In this document: positions 15,031-24,919 of the stretch, piece by piece
Layout: every line of letters starts with the position of its first letter
Position numbering within the stretch: the stretch's first letter is position 1
Assembly: GCA_019746095.1 (NCBI GenBank)
Contig: JAIESL010000090.1
Coordinates: 1-46,767 of the forward strand
Reading direction: 5' to 3'
Length of the DNA: 46,767 bases
Source: Caulobacteraceae bacterium
Lineage (GTDB): Bacteria; Pseudomonadota; Alphaproteobacteria; Caulobacterales; Caulobacteraceae
Position numbers and translations under genes: made by a program
The notes under the pieces: generated by a model
What the model saw: the letters and a program-made list of their open reading frames with translations, nothing else
Told to the model about the DNA's origin: nothing
Databases searched by the model: none

Positions 15031-17190
15031 TTATCCCGGAAACGGCGCAGCCGTTATCTGCGACCAGGGCCGGTCGCCGCGTACTTCCGCCACCCAGACC
15101 GCGCGCCAGCCGTTCTCGGACGCCGGCCCCACCCGCCACAGTTCGACCGCCCCGCCGCGGGCGTAGTCCGTTCCGTCCAGCACAAGCCGCCCGATGCATG
15201 AGGGCGGCAGCACCGCCACACTTGCCCGCACACTGACAACTGGCGCGGATCGGCACAGGGCGTCAGTCTCGTCCGGCGTCGGCGCGCGACGGCCCCACCA
15301 CATGGCCAGTGGCCCGGCTCCGGGCTCGGTCGACGCACACGAGAAGCGCGTACAGGTCCAGCCGTCCGCCGCCCGCTCCGTGGCTTCGAGGCCCCGACGC
15401 CGGGTCCACACATCGACCGCAAACTTTCGGACACCGGGGCGCATCACCACCGCCTGACCAGCCTCGACAAAGGCGGCATTGGTTCCGCCATCACCGATCC
15501 ACACGTCCGGCACAGGGGCCCGCGGCCAGAGCATCACCGCCGCCGCAAACGGCAGGCCCAGCCAACGCAACGGCCCTCGCCACAGGCAGCAGAACAAAAC
15601 GCCGAAAAAGGCGATGGGCAGGACGAAGTCCGGCGCACTGGCCACTGTCTTTACTGCCCCCGGCAGACCCGCAACCCATTCCCCGATAGACAGCATCATC
15701 CCGATCCCCTGCCCCGCGAGCCAAAGGAAGGGCGCACCCAGCCCCATCGGCTCCAGCAGGGCTCCGAGCGCCAGCGCCGGCATGATCAGAAAGTCCGACA
15801 GGGGCGCCGTCGCCAGATTGGCCCCGAGCCCATACATGGAGGTGCGGTTGAAATGCTGCATGGCGAATGGCCCGGTCGCAGCCCCCGCCACCAGACTGGC
15901 CAGGACCGCCATGCCCAGCCAGGCCCCCACCCGCTGGACCAGCAGAATCGGCCAGGGCGCGGAGATTTCGCGCGGACGGACAGGCCAGGCCTCGACCAGG
16001 GCCACCAGCGCCGCAGTGGCTGCGAACGACATCTGGAAGCCCGGCGTCACGATGGCCTCGGGCTGCAGCAACAGAACCACGAAAGCGGCCACCGCCAGGG
16101 CGTGCATGGTAATGGCCGGCCGGTCCAGCAGGATGGCCAGAAAGGCGATGGAGGCCGTGATCGCCGCACGCTCGGCCGGTGGAGGCGAGCCGGAGATGAC
16201 GAGATAGGTTCCCACCGCCAGCAATCCCGCCCAGGCCGCCACCTTCTTGCCCGGGACCCGAAGGGCCAGCCAGGGCCAGGCCGCGACCAGCAGGCGCGCC
16301 AGAAAGAAGCTGAAGCCCCCGACCACCGCCATATGCAAACCCGAGATCGACAGGATGTGCGCCAGGCCGGAGTCGCGCATGACATCGACCTGCTCCGGAT
16401 CCAGCCAGGCCTCATGGCCCGTGGTCATGGCAGCCGCCACCCCACCCGTCCGCGCGCCCAGCCGCGCCACGATCCGCTGGGCCAGGTCATAGCGCAGGCC
16501 GTTGACCGCCATCGCCGCCCGGACCGTCCAGGGCGGCGGCGACAGATAGGCCGGCCGTGTCTCCCCGAGCGAAAAGGCCACGCCCCCCATACTCTGGAAA
16601 TAGGCATTGCGGCCAAAATCATAGGCCCCGGGGCCGGCCGGGGCCGGCGGCGGGTTTAGCAGGGCGAACAGCCGAACCGCCTCACCCGGCTCAGGTGCCA
16701 CACCCCGCACCGTGGCCCTCAGGCGGGTCGGGGTGTCCTCCGGTGCCAGCCCCTCGATGCGGACCGGTGCAATCACCACCCGCGGCCCGGCCTCGCCCGG
16801 ACTGTCGACATCAACGACCCAGGCTTCCACCACGGTCGGTTGCACCATGCCCGGAGCTATCGGGGCGGCCACCGCATCGGTCCGCAGCTTGGCCACCGCC
16901 ATCCCCAGGGCGAAACAGGCCAGCAGCATCAGCGGCAGGATCCAGACCCGCGCCAGGGCCCGTCTGCGCGCGCCGAGCCAAAGCAAGGCCGACACGACCG
17001 CCCCCATGACCAGGGGCCCGGGTGTCGGTTCGGTCTTGAAGGCAAAATAGACAGCGCAGCCCCCGCCGAACGCCACCGGGGCCCACAGCCGCCAGCGCAG
17101 CGCCTGGGCTGCGACCTGTGCGCCCAGGAAATGTCGGGCGCGTTCGCCGACACTGGGATTTGCCGGTGCGGGCGCTATAACGCCCGCCAT
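15031..17190 (-). CDS. comEC: ComEC/Rec2-family membrane channel for DNA uptake
   Basis: This 719-residue polytopic membrane protein is the putative inner-membrane DNA translocation channel of natural competence. It has an N-terminal pair of helices, a soluble oligonucleotide-binding-like domain (about residues 110-210) and the Competence domain with the signature GLAHILSISGLHMAVVGG and many helices up to about residue 550. The C-terminal part keeps VWIGDGGTNAAFVEAG but lacks the HxHxDH metal site of the beta-lactamase-like domain found in Bacillus ComEC; alphaproteobacterial proteins are often like this. The start at 17190 is backed by a strong Shine-Dalgarno (GGAGGGGGG). That start codon overlaps the gltX start on the other strand. 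It is convergent with lexA. Confidence 0.9.
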   Translation of the reverse strand: MAGVIAPAPANPSVGERARHFLGAQVAAQALRWRLWAPVAFGGGCAVYFAFKTEPTPGPLVMGAVVSALLWLGARRRALARVWILPLMLLACFALGMAVAKLRTDAVAAPIAPGMVQPTVVEAWVVDVDSPGEAGPRVVIAPVRIEGLAPEDTPTRLRATVRGVAPEPGEAVRLFALLNPPPAPAGPGAYDFGRNAYFQSMGGVAFSLGETRPAYLSPPPWTVRAAMAVNGLRYDLAQRIVARLGARTGGVAAAMTTGHEAWLDPEQVDVMRDSGLAHILSISGLHMAVVGGFSFFLARLLVAAWPWLALRVPGKKVAAWAGLLAVGTYLVISGSPPPAERAAITASIAFLAILLDRPAITMHALAVAAFVVLLLQPEAIVTPGFQMSFAATAALVALVEAWPVRPREISAPWPILLVQRVGAWLGMAVLASLVAGAATGPFAMQHFNRTSMYGLGANLATAPLSDFLIMPALALGALLEPMGLGAPFLWLAGQGIGMMLSIGEWVAGLPGAVKTVASAPDFVLPIAFFGVLFCCLWRGPLRWLGLPFAAAVMLWPRAPVPDVWIGDGGTNAAFVEAGQAVVMRPGVRKFAVDVWTRRRGLEATERAADGWTCTRFSCASTEPGAGPLAMWWGRRAPTPDETDALCRSAPVVSVRASVAVLPPSCIGRLVLDGTDYARGGAVELWRVGPASENGWRAVWVAEVRGDRPWSQITAAPFPG
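17174..17181 (+). promoter_or_regulatory. -10 element of gltX promoter (possibly leaderless mRNA)
   Basis: GCTATAAC matches the Caulobacter housekeeping -10 consensus. Seven bases separate it from the gltX ATG, which puts the expected transcription start on or next to the A of the ATG. No good -35 hexamer is visible at the usual distance, so the call rests on the -10 alone. Confidence 0.5.
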
Positions 17191-18613
17191 GACACCCCCC
17201 TCCGGCTCCACCCCCGCTGTCGTCACCCGCTTCGCCCCCTCGCCGACGGGGTCCCTGCACATCGGCGGGGCCCGCACGGCGCTATTCAACTATTTGTATG
17301 CCAAGGGACGCAACGGGAAGTTTCTTGTGCGGGTCGAGGACACCGACCGCGAACGCTCCACCGATGCCGCCGTGAAGGCCATCTTCGACGGCCTGAGCTG
17401 GCTGGAGTTGTTCGCCGATGAGGAGCCGGTGTTCCAGTTCAGCCGGGCCGACCGCCACCGCGAGGTGGTCAATGAACTGCTGGAGCGCGGCGGTGCCTAT
17501 CGCGACTTCACCTCCGCCGAGGAGACCGGCCGCCTGCGCGATCTGGCCAAGGCCGAACGCCGCACCTTCGAATCGCCCTGGCGCGACCGGGAACCGACCG
17601 TCGACGACCTGGCCCAACCACATGTCGTCCGCTTCCGCCGCCCCCTGCCGGGCAAGGTCACGGTGGAGGACGAGGTCCAGGGCACGGTCAGCTGGTCCAA
17701 TGACGATCTCGACGACCTCGTCCTGCTGCGGTCCGACGGGGCTCCGACCTATAATCTGGCCGTGGTGGTGGACGACCACGACATGGGCGTCACCCACGTG
17801 ATCCGGGGTGACGACCATCTGAACAACGCCGCCCGCCAGAGCCTGATCTATGACGCCCTGGGCTGGACCCGGCCCAGCTTTGCCCACATCCCGCTTATCC
17901 ACGGCCCGGACGGAGCCAAACTGTCCAAGCGGCACGGGGCCCAAGCGGTGCATGAATATGCCGAAATGGGCTATCTGCCCGAAGCCATGCGTAACTATCT
18001 GGCCCGGTTGGGTTGGGCCCATGGCGACGATGAGCTGTTCAACGATGACCAGGCCCGCGAATGGTTCGACCTGACCGGCGTGGGCAAGGCTCCGGCCCGT
18101 CTGGATTTCGACAAACTGGCCCACGTCAACGCCCACTGGATCCGACTGACGGACGACGATCGGCTGGCCAAGATGACGCTCGACATCCATCTGGCCCGCG
18201 GCCACGCCCTTGGCCCGGACGACGAGGCCCGCCTGCTGCGCGCCATGCCCTTCATCAAGGACCGGGCGAAAACCCTGCTTGAATTGGCGGACCAGACGGC
18301 CTTTGCGCTCAAGGTCCGGCCGCTCGCCATTTATGAAAAAGGCCTGCCGCTGCTGTCCGGCGAATCAGGTGAGCGCATCAGCCGCCTGCGCGACCGGCTC
18401 AACCTCTTCGCCAGCTGGGACGTCTTCGCGCTTGAGGCCGAGCTCAAGGTCTTCGCCGAGGAAGAGGCCGTCGGCTTCGGCAAGATCGGCCCCGCCGTCC
18501 GTGCCGCCCTGACGGGAGACGGGGTCTCGCCCGATATTGCAAAGACTTTGGCAGCTTTGGGGCGGGAAGAAAGCCTCGGGCGCTTGGATGATGCGCTGCA
18601 ACAGACTATCTGA
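17189..18613 (+). CDS. gltX: Glutamyl-tRNA synthetase
   Basis: This 474-residue class I aminoacyl-tRNA synthetase charges tRNA-Glu (and, in many alphaproteobacteria, tRNA-Gln for later amidation). The HIGH motif is in RFAPSPTGSLHIGGARTA, the KMSKS motif appears as KLSKRHG near residue 248, and the zinc-less bacterial insertion and anticodon-binding alpha-helical domain complete the protein. ATG 17189 is the only plausible start. It has no Shine-Dalgarno, which fits the nearby -10 element and a leaderless transcript. It is divergent from comEC with overlapping start codons and lies 66 bases upstream of gltA. Confidence 0.96.
   Translation: MTPPSGSTPAVVTRFAPSPTGSLHIGGARTALFNYLYAKGRNGKFLVRVEDTDRERSTDAAVKAIFDGLSWLELFADEEPVFQFSRADRHREVVNELLERGGAYRDFTSAEETGRLRDLAKAERRTFESPWRDREPTVDDLAQPHVVRFRRPLPGKVTVEDEVQGTVSWSNDDLDDLVLLRSDGAPTYNLAVVVDDHDMGVTHVIRGDDHLNNAARQSLIYDALGWTRPSFAHIPLIHGPDGAKLSKRHGAQAVHEYAEMGYLPEAMRNYLARLGWAHGDDELFNDDQAREWFDLTGVGKAPARLDFDKLAHVNAHWIRLTDDDRLAKMTLDIHLARGHALGPDDEARLLRAMPFIKDRAKTLLELADQTAFALKVRPLAIYEKGLPLLSGESGERISRLRDRLNLFASWDVFALEAELKVFAEEEAVGFGKIGPAVRAALTGDGVSPDIAKTLAALGREESLGRLDDALQQTI
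17195..17203 (-). promoter_or_regulatory. Ribosome-binding site of comEC inside gltX
   Basis: On the minus strand GGAGGGGGG lies four bases before the comEC ATG. The same bases encode codons 3-5 (Pro-Pro-Ser) of gltX on the plus strand. It decides the comEC start. Confidence 0.75.
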
Positions 18614-18679
18614 CGTTCACACACGGATCGCGACCCGACGCCTCTCCGCCGGACCCCGCGCCTTCACTATGGGGCTGAC

Positions 18680-19981
<1,302 letters not shown>

Positions 19982-20003
19982 AGCGCCTTCCGGAATACAG
20001 AAG

Positions 20004-20030
20004 CGCCGGGGTTCAGGCCCCGGCGTTTTT
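20004..20030 (+). terminator. Intrinsic terminator of gltA, inside the 3' end of lpxB
   Basis: The stem CGCCGGGG/CCCCGGCG (20004-20011 and 20018-20025) with a six-base loop is followed directly by five T residues and then CTTT. It begins 22 bases after the gltA stop. The 3' arm and T-tract also encode the last codons of lpxB on the other strand, and the lpxB stop lies in the loop. Confidence 0.9.
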
Positions 20031-21185
20031 CTTTGCGATCACCTTCAGAACCGCATCCGCCGCGATCTCCGACGGATCCCGCCCCTCGCGGCCCATCAGG
20101 TCCAGGGCCGCCGTCTGCCGCTCCGCCTGCCGGTACCGCGCCTCGGGATCACCCAGTAATCGTCCGACCTCAGCCGCCACCTTCTCCGGCGTTGCGTCAT
20201 TCTGGATCAGCTCGCGGGCGATCTCCTCGTCCGCCGCATGGTTGAACAGGGTCGCGAATTTACCCGTGAAGAACGGCTTCATAATCGCATAGCTGAGCGG
20301 CTGGAAACGGTAGGCGATCACTGTCGGTGCCCCGGCCAGGGCCAGTTCGGTCGACACCGTACCGCTGGTCGCCAGGGCGACCGTGGCGGCGCGCATGGCG
20401 GCGTATTTCTGGTCCTCGCCGACCACATGGGCCCGGAACGGCCAGGTCGCGACCCGCGCCGTCACATCCGCGGCGACGGTGCCGGCAGCGACCACGGCGA
20501 TCTGCAGCGACGGGTCGGCGGCCTTCAAGCGGGCGATCGCCGCCTCATAGACAGGCGTCATCAGACGGATTTCGGACGGTCGGCTGCCCGGCAGGACCAC
20601 CAGCAAGGGCGCGCCGGCCGCAATGCCCTGCTCCACCCGGAAGGCGGCCGGATCGGCACCGCTCATGTCCACATGCAGGGCCTGTGACCCTACGACCGTC
20701 GTTGCAAGGCCCTCTCGCTCGAACCACGGCGCGTCAAAGGCATAGAGGGCCAGCAGATGATCGACCGCCCCCGCCAGGGTCTTCGCCCGCCCCGGCCGCG
20801 AGGCCCAGACCTGGGGCCCGACATATTTGATCAGGGGCACGCCCGGCAGCACCACCCGCAGCGCCTTGGCCACCCGGATGGTGAAGCCCCAGCTGTCTAT
20901 CAGAACGACAGCATCCGGCCGTTCCGCGACCGCCAGCGCCACGGTCTCCGCGACCCGTCGCTTGACCAGCCCGTAGGCCTTCAGCCCCTCAAGCCAGCCG
21001 TGGATCGAGAGCTCGGCGATGTCGAAGGGACTGGAGACCCCCTGTTCGGTCATGCGCGGCCCACCGACGCCGACGAAGGCCACGTCCCTGCCCCGCCGCG
21101 TCTGCAAGGCCCCGGCCAGGCCGGCCCCCAGCGCATCGCCGGAGGCCTCAGCGGCGACCAGCATGATCTTCAGCGGCCGGCTCAT
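20013..21185 (-). CDS. lpxB: Lipid-A-disaccharide synthase
   Basis: This 390-residue glycosyltransferase (family GT19) joins 2,3-diacylglucosamine 1-phosphate to its UDP form to make the lipid A disaccharide, at the inner face of the inner membrane. It begins MSRPLKIMLVAAEASGDALGAGLAGAL (two consecutive parts), the family signature, and contains DSWGFTIRVAKAL, KYVGPQVWASRPGRAKTL and LVVLPGSRPSEIRL. It starts inside the lpxI stop (ATGA overlap). Its C-terminal codons form part of the gltA terminator on the opposite strand. Confidence 0.95.
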   Translation of the reverse strand: MSRPLKIMLVAAEASGDALGAGLAGALQTRRGRDVAFVGVGGPRMTEQGVSSPFDIAELSIHGWLEGLKAYGLVKRRVAETVALAVAERPDAVVLIDSWGFTIRVAKALRVVLPGVPLIKYVGPQVWASRPGRAKTLAGAVDHLLALYAFDAPWFEREGLATTVVGSQALHVDMSGADPAAFRVEQGIAAGAPLLVVLPGSRPSEIRLMTPVYEAAIARLKAADPSLQIAVVAAGTVAADVTARVATWPFRAHVVGEDQKYAAMRAATVALATSGTVSTELALAGAPTVIAYRFQPLSYAIMKPFFTGKFATLFNHAADEEIARELIQNDATPEKVAAEVGRLLGDPEARYRQAERQTAALDLMGREGRDPSEIAADAVLKVIAKKNAGA

Positions 21186-22012
21186 CGCTGCTCGCCCCAG
21201 ACGAACAGGCCCAGCCGGTCAGCGGCCGCGATCAGCCCGGCCCGGTCGATCAGGATCAGCTTGCCTGCCACTCCTCCGACCCCGGCCAGCCCTGCGGCGG
21301 CAGCCATTTCGACCGTTCTGGCACCGATCACCGGCATGTCGACCCTCAGGTCCTGGATCGGCTTGGGTGCCTTGCCCAACACGCCCTTGCGATCAGCTGC
21401 CGAACCGCGCAGATCGGCCGGCAGGCTGGCGACCCGGGCCAGCATGGCGTCAGTACCCTCCTGGGCCTCAACGGCCAGCACCAGGCCGTCGCACACCACC
21501 GCCCCCTGACCGATGTCCAGCTCTCCGGCCTTCTCCGCGACGTGAAGCGCCTTTCTAAGGTCAGCCAGCTGAGCCTCGGTCGGCTTGACCGCTCCCAGCG
21601 CCCCGCCGGGCAGGGTCTCGCCTCCCAGAATGTCGTCGGCCCCCTCGATGAGGTAGCCCTCGCCCTCGAACACGGCCAGGATCTTGCGCAGCAGGGCGTC
21701 GTCGCCCTTGGTCGCTGCGGCGATAATGCCGGGGAGAAGGGTCGCCCCCTTCAGATCGGGTTTCAGGGTCTTGAAGTCCGGGCGGCTGACCGTCCCGGCG
21801 AAGCAGACGCCGGTACAGCCCGCCTGCTTCAGGGCCGACAGGATCTTGCCGAACTCGGCCATGCCCGCCTCAAGGCCCGGATAGCGCGCCAGATGGGCGT
21901 CAGCGAACCCTGCCAGCCGCACCACGAACACAAGGCGGCCCTCGGCCTCGCAGCGCGCCGCGACCGAGACCGGCAAGGCCCCGCCGCCGGCGATCAGCCC
22001 GAGCTTGCTCAT
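21182..22012 (-). CDS. lpxI: UDP-2,3-diacylglucosamine pyrophosphatase LpxI
   Basis: This 276-residue protein matches the LpxI family (formerly DUF1009), which many alphaproteobacteria use in place of LpxH to cut UDP-2,3-diacylglucosamine to the 1-phosphate. The N-terminal domain starts MSKLGLIAGGGALPVSVA and holds FAGTVSRPDFKTLKPDLKG. The C-terminal catalytic domain has TEAQLADLRKAL, GAVVCDGLVLAVEAQEGTDAM (two parts) and the final GVVGGVAGKLILIDRA-like segment. I set the start at ATG 22012, the family N-terminus; the open frame extends upstream into lpxA in a different frame. It lies between lpxA and lpxB, as expected for its step. Confidence 0.93.
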   Translation of the reverse strand: MSKLGLIAGGGALPVSVAARCEAEGRLVFVVRLAGFADAHLARYPGLEAGMAEFGKILSALKQAGCTGVCFAGTVSRPDFKTLKPDLKGATLLPGIIAAATKGDDALLRKILAVFEGEGYLIEGADDILGGETLPGGALGAVKPTEAQLADLRKALHVAEKAGELDIGQGAVVCDGLVLAVEAQEGTDAMLARVASLPADLRGSAADRKGVLGKAPKPIQDLRVDMPVIGARTVEMAAAAGLAGVGGVAGKLILIDRAGLIAAADRLGLFVWGEQR

Positions 22013-22025
22013 CTGCCCGGCCTTC

Positions 22026-22814
22026 TCACTCGCCCGGCAGGCAAAGGGGACGTTTGCCGTCCTCGCGGATGAAGGCGACGATCTCCATGATCTCGGGCAG
22101 GTCGATATAGCCAGCCTCGACCGCATCCAGACGCTCGGCGAAGGTGCCACTACCCTCGAACAAATCGCGGAAGGCTGCCAGCAACCGGCGGATCGCCGAC
22201 TTGTCATAGCCCTTGCGCTTGAGGCCGATCAGATTGAGCCCATGCAGCTGCGCATGATTACCCCAGGCCGAGCCATAGGGAATGACATCGCGCGTCACCG
22301 CCGCCAGACCGCCGACGATGGCCCCCTGCCCCACCCGACCGAACTGATGGACCGCCGCCAGGCCGCCCAGGAAGACCCGGTCGCCGACTTCCGCATGTCC
22401 GCCCAAGGTTGCGTGGTTGGCGAAGGTGACGTTATCGCCCACGGTGGCATCATGACCTACGTGGGCACCGGTCATGAACATGCAACCCTTGCCGATCCGG
22501 GTCAGGCCCCCACCAATCGGAGTCCCCCGATTGAACGTGCTGTGCTCACGGACGAGGCAGTCCTCGCCGATCTCGAGCCGCACCGGCTCACCCTTGTAGC
22601 CACCATGCTGCGGGTCACCACCGATGACACAGAACGGATGGATCGCCGTCCGGGCACCGACTATCGTATCTTGCTGGACCACGACATGGCTGATCAGGCG
22701 CACGTCATCCGCGAGCACTACCCCGGGGCCGACAATGCACCATGGGCCGATCTCGACCCCGTCAGCGAGGACGGCATCGCCATCGACCACGGCTGTTGGA
22801 TGAATCCGGCTCAT
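22026..22814 (-). CDS. lpxA: UDP-N-acetylglucosamine acyltransferase
   Basis: This 262-residue left-handed beta-helix protein performs the first step of lipid A synthesis, transferring a 3-hydroxyacyl chain from ACP to UDP-GlcNAc. It begins MSRIHPTAVVDGDAVLADGV (hexapeptide repeats) and has the catalytic His region NHATLGGHAEVGDRVFLGGL. The C-terminal helical domain starts near YGSAWGNHAQLHGLNLIGLKR and includes the FRDLF stretch typical of LpxA. Its start overlaps the fabZ stop (ATGA). Length and order (lpxD-fabZ-lpxA-lpxI-lpxB) are canonical. Confidence 0.96.
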   Translation of the reverse strand: MSRIHPTAVVDGDAVLADGVEIGPWCIVGPGVVLADDVRLISHVVVQQDTIVGARTAIHPFCVIGGDPQHGGYKGEPVRLEIGEDCLVREHSTFNRGTPIGGGLTRIGKGCMFMTGAHVGHDATVGDNVTFANHATLGGHAEVGDRVFLGGLAAVHQFGRVGQGAIVGGLAAVTRDVIPYGSAWGNHAQLHGLNLIGLKRKGYDKSAIRRLLAAFRDLFEGSGTFAERLDAVEAGYIDLPEIMEIVAFIREDGKRPLCLPGE

Positions 22815-23275
22815 GCGGCGGACTTGTCGACCGTGACCATCATGGCCGCGAATTCGGCCTCCGAGGCCAGCTTGCCGTCGATGAAGGTCTCGCCGCGGAA
22901 TTTGAAGATATCGCCGCGCATCTTGGTCACCACCACCTGCATCCGCAACTGATCGCCCGGCCGGGCAGGCTTGCGGAAGCGGACGCCGTCGATCGACATG
23001 AACATGATCACCTTGCCCTCGACCGTGACGTCCATCGATTTGGACATCAGCAGGGCCCCAGTCTGGGCCATGGCCTCGATGATCATCACCCCGGGCATGA
23101 CGGGGTCGATCGGAAAATGCCCCGGAAAGAAGGGTTCATTGTGAGTGACGTTCTTGATGCCGGTGATCGAGGTGTTGGCGACGAAATCCTCGGCCTTGTC
23201 GACCAGCAGGAAGGGATAGCGGTGCGGCAGTCGCCGCATCACCTCGGCATAGTCGATCTTGCCGTCGTCGCTCAT
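22811..23275 (-). CDS. fabZ: 3-hydroxyacyl-ACP dehydratase FabZ
   Basis: This 154-residue hot-dog-fold enzyme dehydrates 3-hydroxyacyl-ACP during fatty acid elongation, competing with LpxA for the same acyl-ACP pool. The signature LPHRYPFLLVDKAEDF is followed by PFFPGHFPIDPVMPGVMIIEA with the catalytic His and Glu. The ATG at 23275 is preceded by GAGGAAGACCGCAGG, a good ribosome-binding site. A longer open frame overlaps the end of lpxD and is a shadow. The genes before and after it are lpxD and lpxA, which is the normal setting. Confidence 0.96.
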   Translation of the reverse strand: MSDDGKIDYAEVMRRLPHRYPFLLVDKAEDFVANTSITGIKNVTHNEPFFPGHFPIDPVMPGVMIIEAMAQTGALLMSKSMDVTVEGKVIMFMSIDGVRFRKPARPGDQLRMQVVVTKMRGDIFKFRGETFIDGKLASEAEFAAMMVTVDKSAA

Positions 23276-23300
23276 CCTGCGGTCTTCCTCGCCATGCGCG

Positions 23301-24302
23301 TCAGGCGCGCCCCTTGGGTGACGTCTGTTTGGCGAGCCAGACGGCTTCGCGCAAGGACTGGCGGATCGGTTTGGCAGGATAGCCAGACCAGGTCTCACCG
23401 GCCGGGATATCGGCCAGCACCCCGGCACCGCCCGCGACGCGGGCACCCTCACCGATCCTGATGTGATCGCCGACGCCTGCCTGACCGCCGAAGATGACGT
23501 TGTCACCGACAATGCAGGAGCCCGAAATCCCGGTGAACGCTGCCATCAGGCAGTTACGGCCGATGATGCAGTTGTGGGCGATCATCACCAGATTATCGAT
23601 CTTGGTGTTTTCTCCGACGACGGTATCGTCATAGGCACCACGGTCAACACAGGAGTTGGCCCCCACGATGACGCCGTCCTGCAGGATCACGCGACCGAGC
23701 TGCGGCACGTCAACCGGTCCGGCCTTTGACCGTGCCGCGCCGAAGCCCGCCTCGCCGATCCTCACGCCGGAGAGCAGGCTCACGCGGTCACCGATCAGGG
23801 CAAAGCCGACGCTGACGTTGTAACCGATGACGCAGTCGCGACCGATCTGGACCCCGGAGCCGATGACGCTGTTGGCACCGATGCGCGTTCCCCGACCGAT
23901 GCGCGCCCCTTCACCGACAACCACGCCCGGCCCGAATACGACGGTGTCGTCCTCTGCGGCTGCGTTTGGATCGGCTTCCGACAGGGAAATCGCGCGGTGG
24001 AAAGCAAGCGAAGCCCGAGCCCAGGCCGCCTGGGGTTCATCCGACAGGATGACCGCCGCCCCGGCGGGCGCAAGTTCAAGCGCAGCGGTGGGGACAATCA
24101 CACAGCCCGCCCGGGTCTCGCCCAAGGCAGAAGCGAATTTGCGATCGCCCATGAAGGCCACATCCGCCACTCCGGCCGAGCCGAGCGGCGCGACGGCGGA
24201 GACCTGACGGTCTCCGCCCCGGACCATTTCGCCCCCGACCCGTTCCGCCAGCTCGGTAACGCTCAGCGCCGGCAGGCTTTCGAAAAAGCGCGGATCGGGC
24301 AT
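23301..24302 (-). CDS. lpxD: UDP-3-O-acylglucosamine N-acyltransferase
   Basis: This 333-residue left-handed beta-helix enzyme adds the second acyl chain in lipid A synthesis. It has an N-terminal uridine-binding domain (about residues 1-100), a long hexapeptide-repeat domain (for example VIGSGVQIGRDCVIGYNVSV) and the His-containing LVMIAHNCIIGRNCLMA segment where the catalytic base is expected. The C-terminal helix ends with QTSPKGRA. The length is normal. It lies six bases behind ompH, with fabZ 25 bases downstream. Confidence 0.95.
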   Translation of the reverse strand: MPDPRFFESLPALSVTELAERVGGEMVRGGDRQVSAVAPLGSAGVADVAFMGDRKFASALGETRAGCVIVPTAALELAPAGAAVILSDEPQAAWARASLAFHRAISLSEADPNAAAEDDTVVFGPGVVVGEGARIGRGTRIGANSVIGSGVQIGRDCVIGYNVSVGFALIGDRVSLLSGVRIGEAGFGAARSKAGPVDVPQLGRVILQDGVIVGANSCVDRGAYDDTVVGENTKIDNLVMIAHNCIIGRNCLMAAFTGISGSCIVGDNVIFGGQAGVGDHIRIGEGARVAGGAGVLADIPAGETWSGYPAKPIRQSLREAVWLAKQTSPKGRA

Positions 24303-24308
24303 GACAGC

Positions 24309-24887
24309 CTATTGCTGAACCTGGGCCGGCACTTCGAGGCGGTTGAACGACAGCGACGGCAGGGCCGTGTTAAGGCGCTGGATGACCAGGTCGGTGACGT
24401 CCATGGCCGGGTTCGAGATATAGACCGCCGAGCGGTCCAGCAGCAGGCCGCAGCCGCGCTCCTGGTAGACCGCCACGAGAATCGGGTCAGCGGCCTGGGC
24501 GATCGCCCGGACCTGCACCTGCTGAGTGTACTGCAGTTCGGTCTGACGGCGTTGCTCCAGCTGCTGGGCCTCCTGGGCCCGCGCCTGCCAGGCACGGGCG
24601 CGCGAACCGTCCGGGTCAGCGGCCTGGCCGCCCTGCTGGAGGGCCTGACCCTCGGTCTGCAGGGTGGCAGCATAGGGCGCGAGCTCGCCCTGCACTTCAG
24701 TCACCAGTCGCTGCATGCCGGCCTGAACCGACTGCCCGGCCGTCGACTGGGCCAGCAGGCGGTCATTGTGGAAGACGCAGATGCCCGGCAGGACGGGACC
24801 CGGGTTGGTGGGGGCCTGTGCCTGGGCAGCAGCGGAACCGGCGGCGAGTGAAGCGAGCGCGAAGGCGCCGATAGCAAACAGTTTCAT
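24309..24887 (-). CDS. skp: OmpH/Skp-family periplasmic chaperone
   Basis: This 192-residue exported protein has a cleavable signal peptide (MKLFAIGAFALASLAAGSAAA). A helical, Gln/Ala/Glu-rich coiled-coil-like region (about residues 60-140) is flanked by a beta region (ICVFHNDRLLAQS and AVYISNPAMDVTDLVIQRLN). This is the OmpH/Skp architecture: a trimeric holdase that carries outer-membrane proteins across the periplasm to BamA. The gene sits directly behind bamA, 32 bases away, and in front of lpxD, as in most Gram-negative bacteria. The start has AAAGG upstream. Sequence conservation in this family is low, so the call relies on layout and context. Confidence 0.88.
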   Translation of the reverse strand: MKLFAIGAFALASLAAGSAAAQAQAPTNPGPVLPGICVFHNDRLLAQSTAGQSVQAGMQRLVTEVQGELAPYAATLQTEGQALQQGGQAADPDGSRARAWQARAQEAQQLEQRRQTELQYTQQVQVRAIAQAADPILVAVYQERGCGLLLDRSAVYISNPAMDVTDLVIQRLNTALPSLSFNRLEVPAQVQQ

Positions 24888-24919
24888 CTTGAACCTTTGA
24901 TGCGGAAAAATCGACCGCG

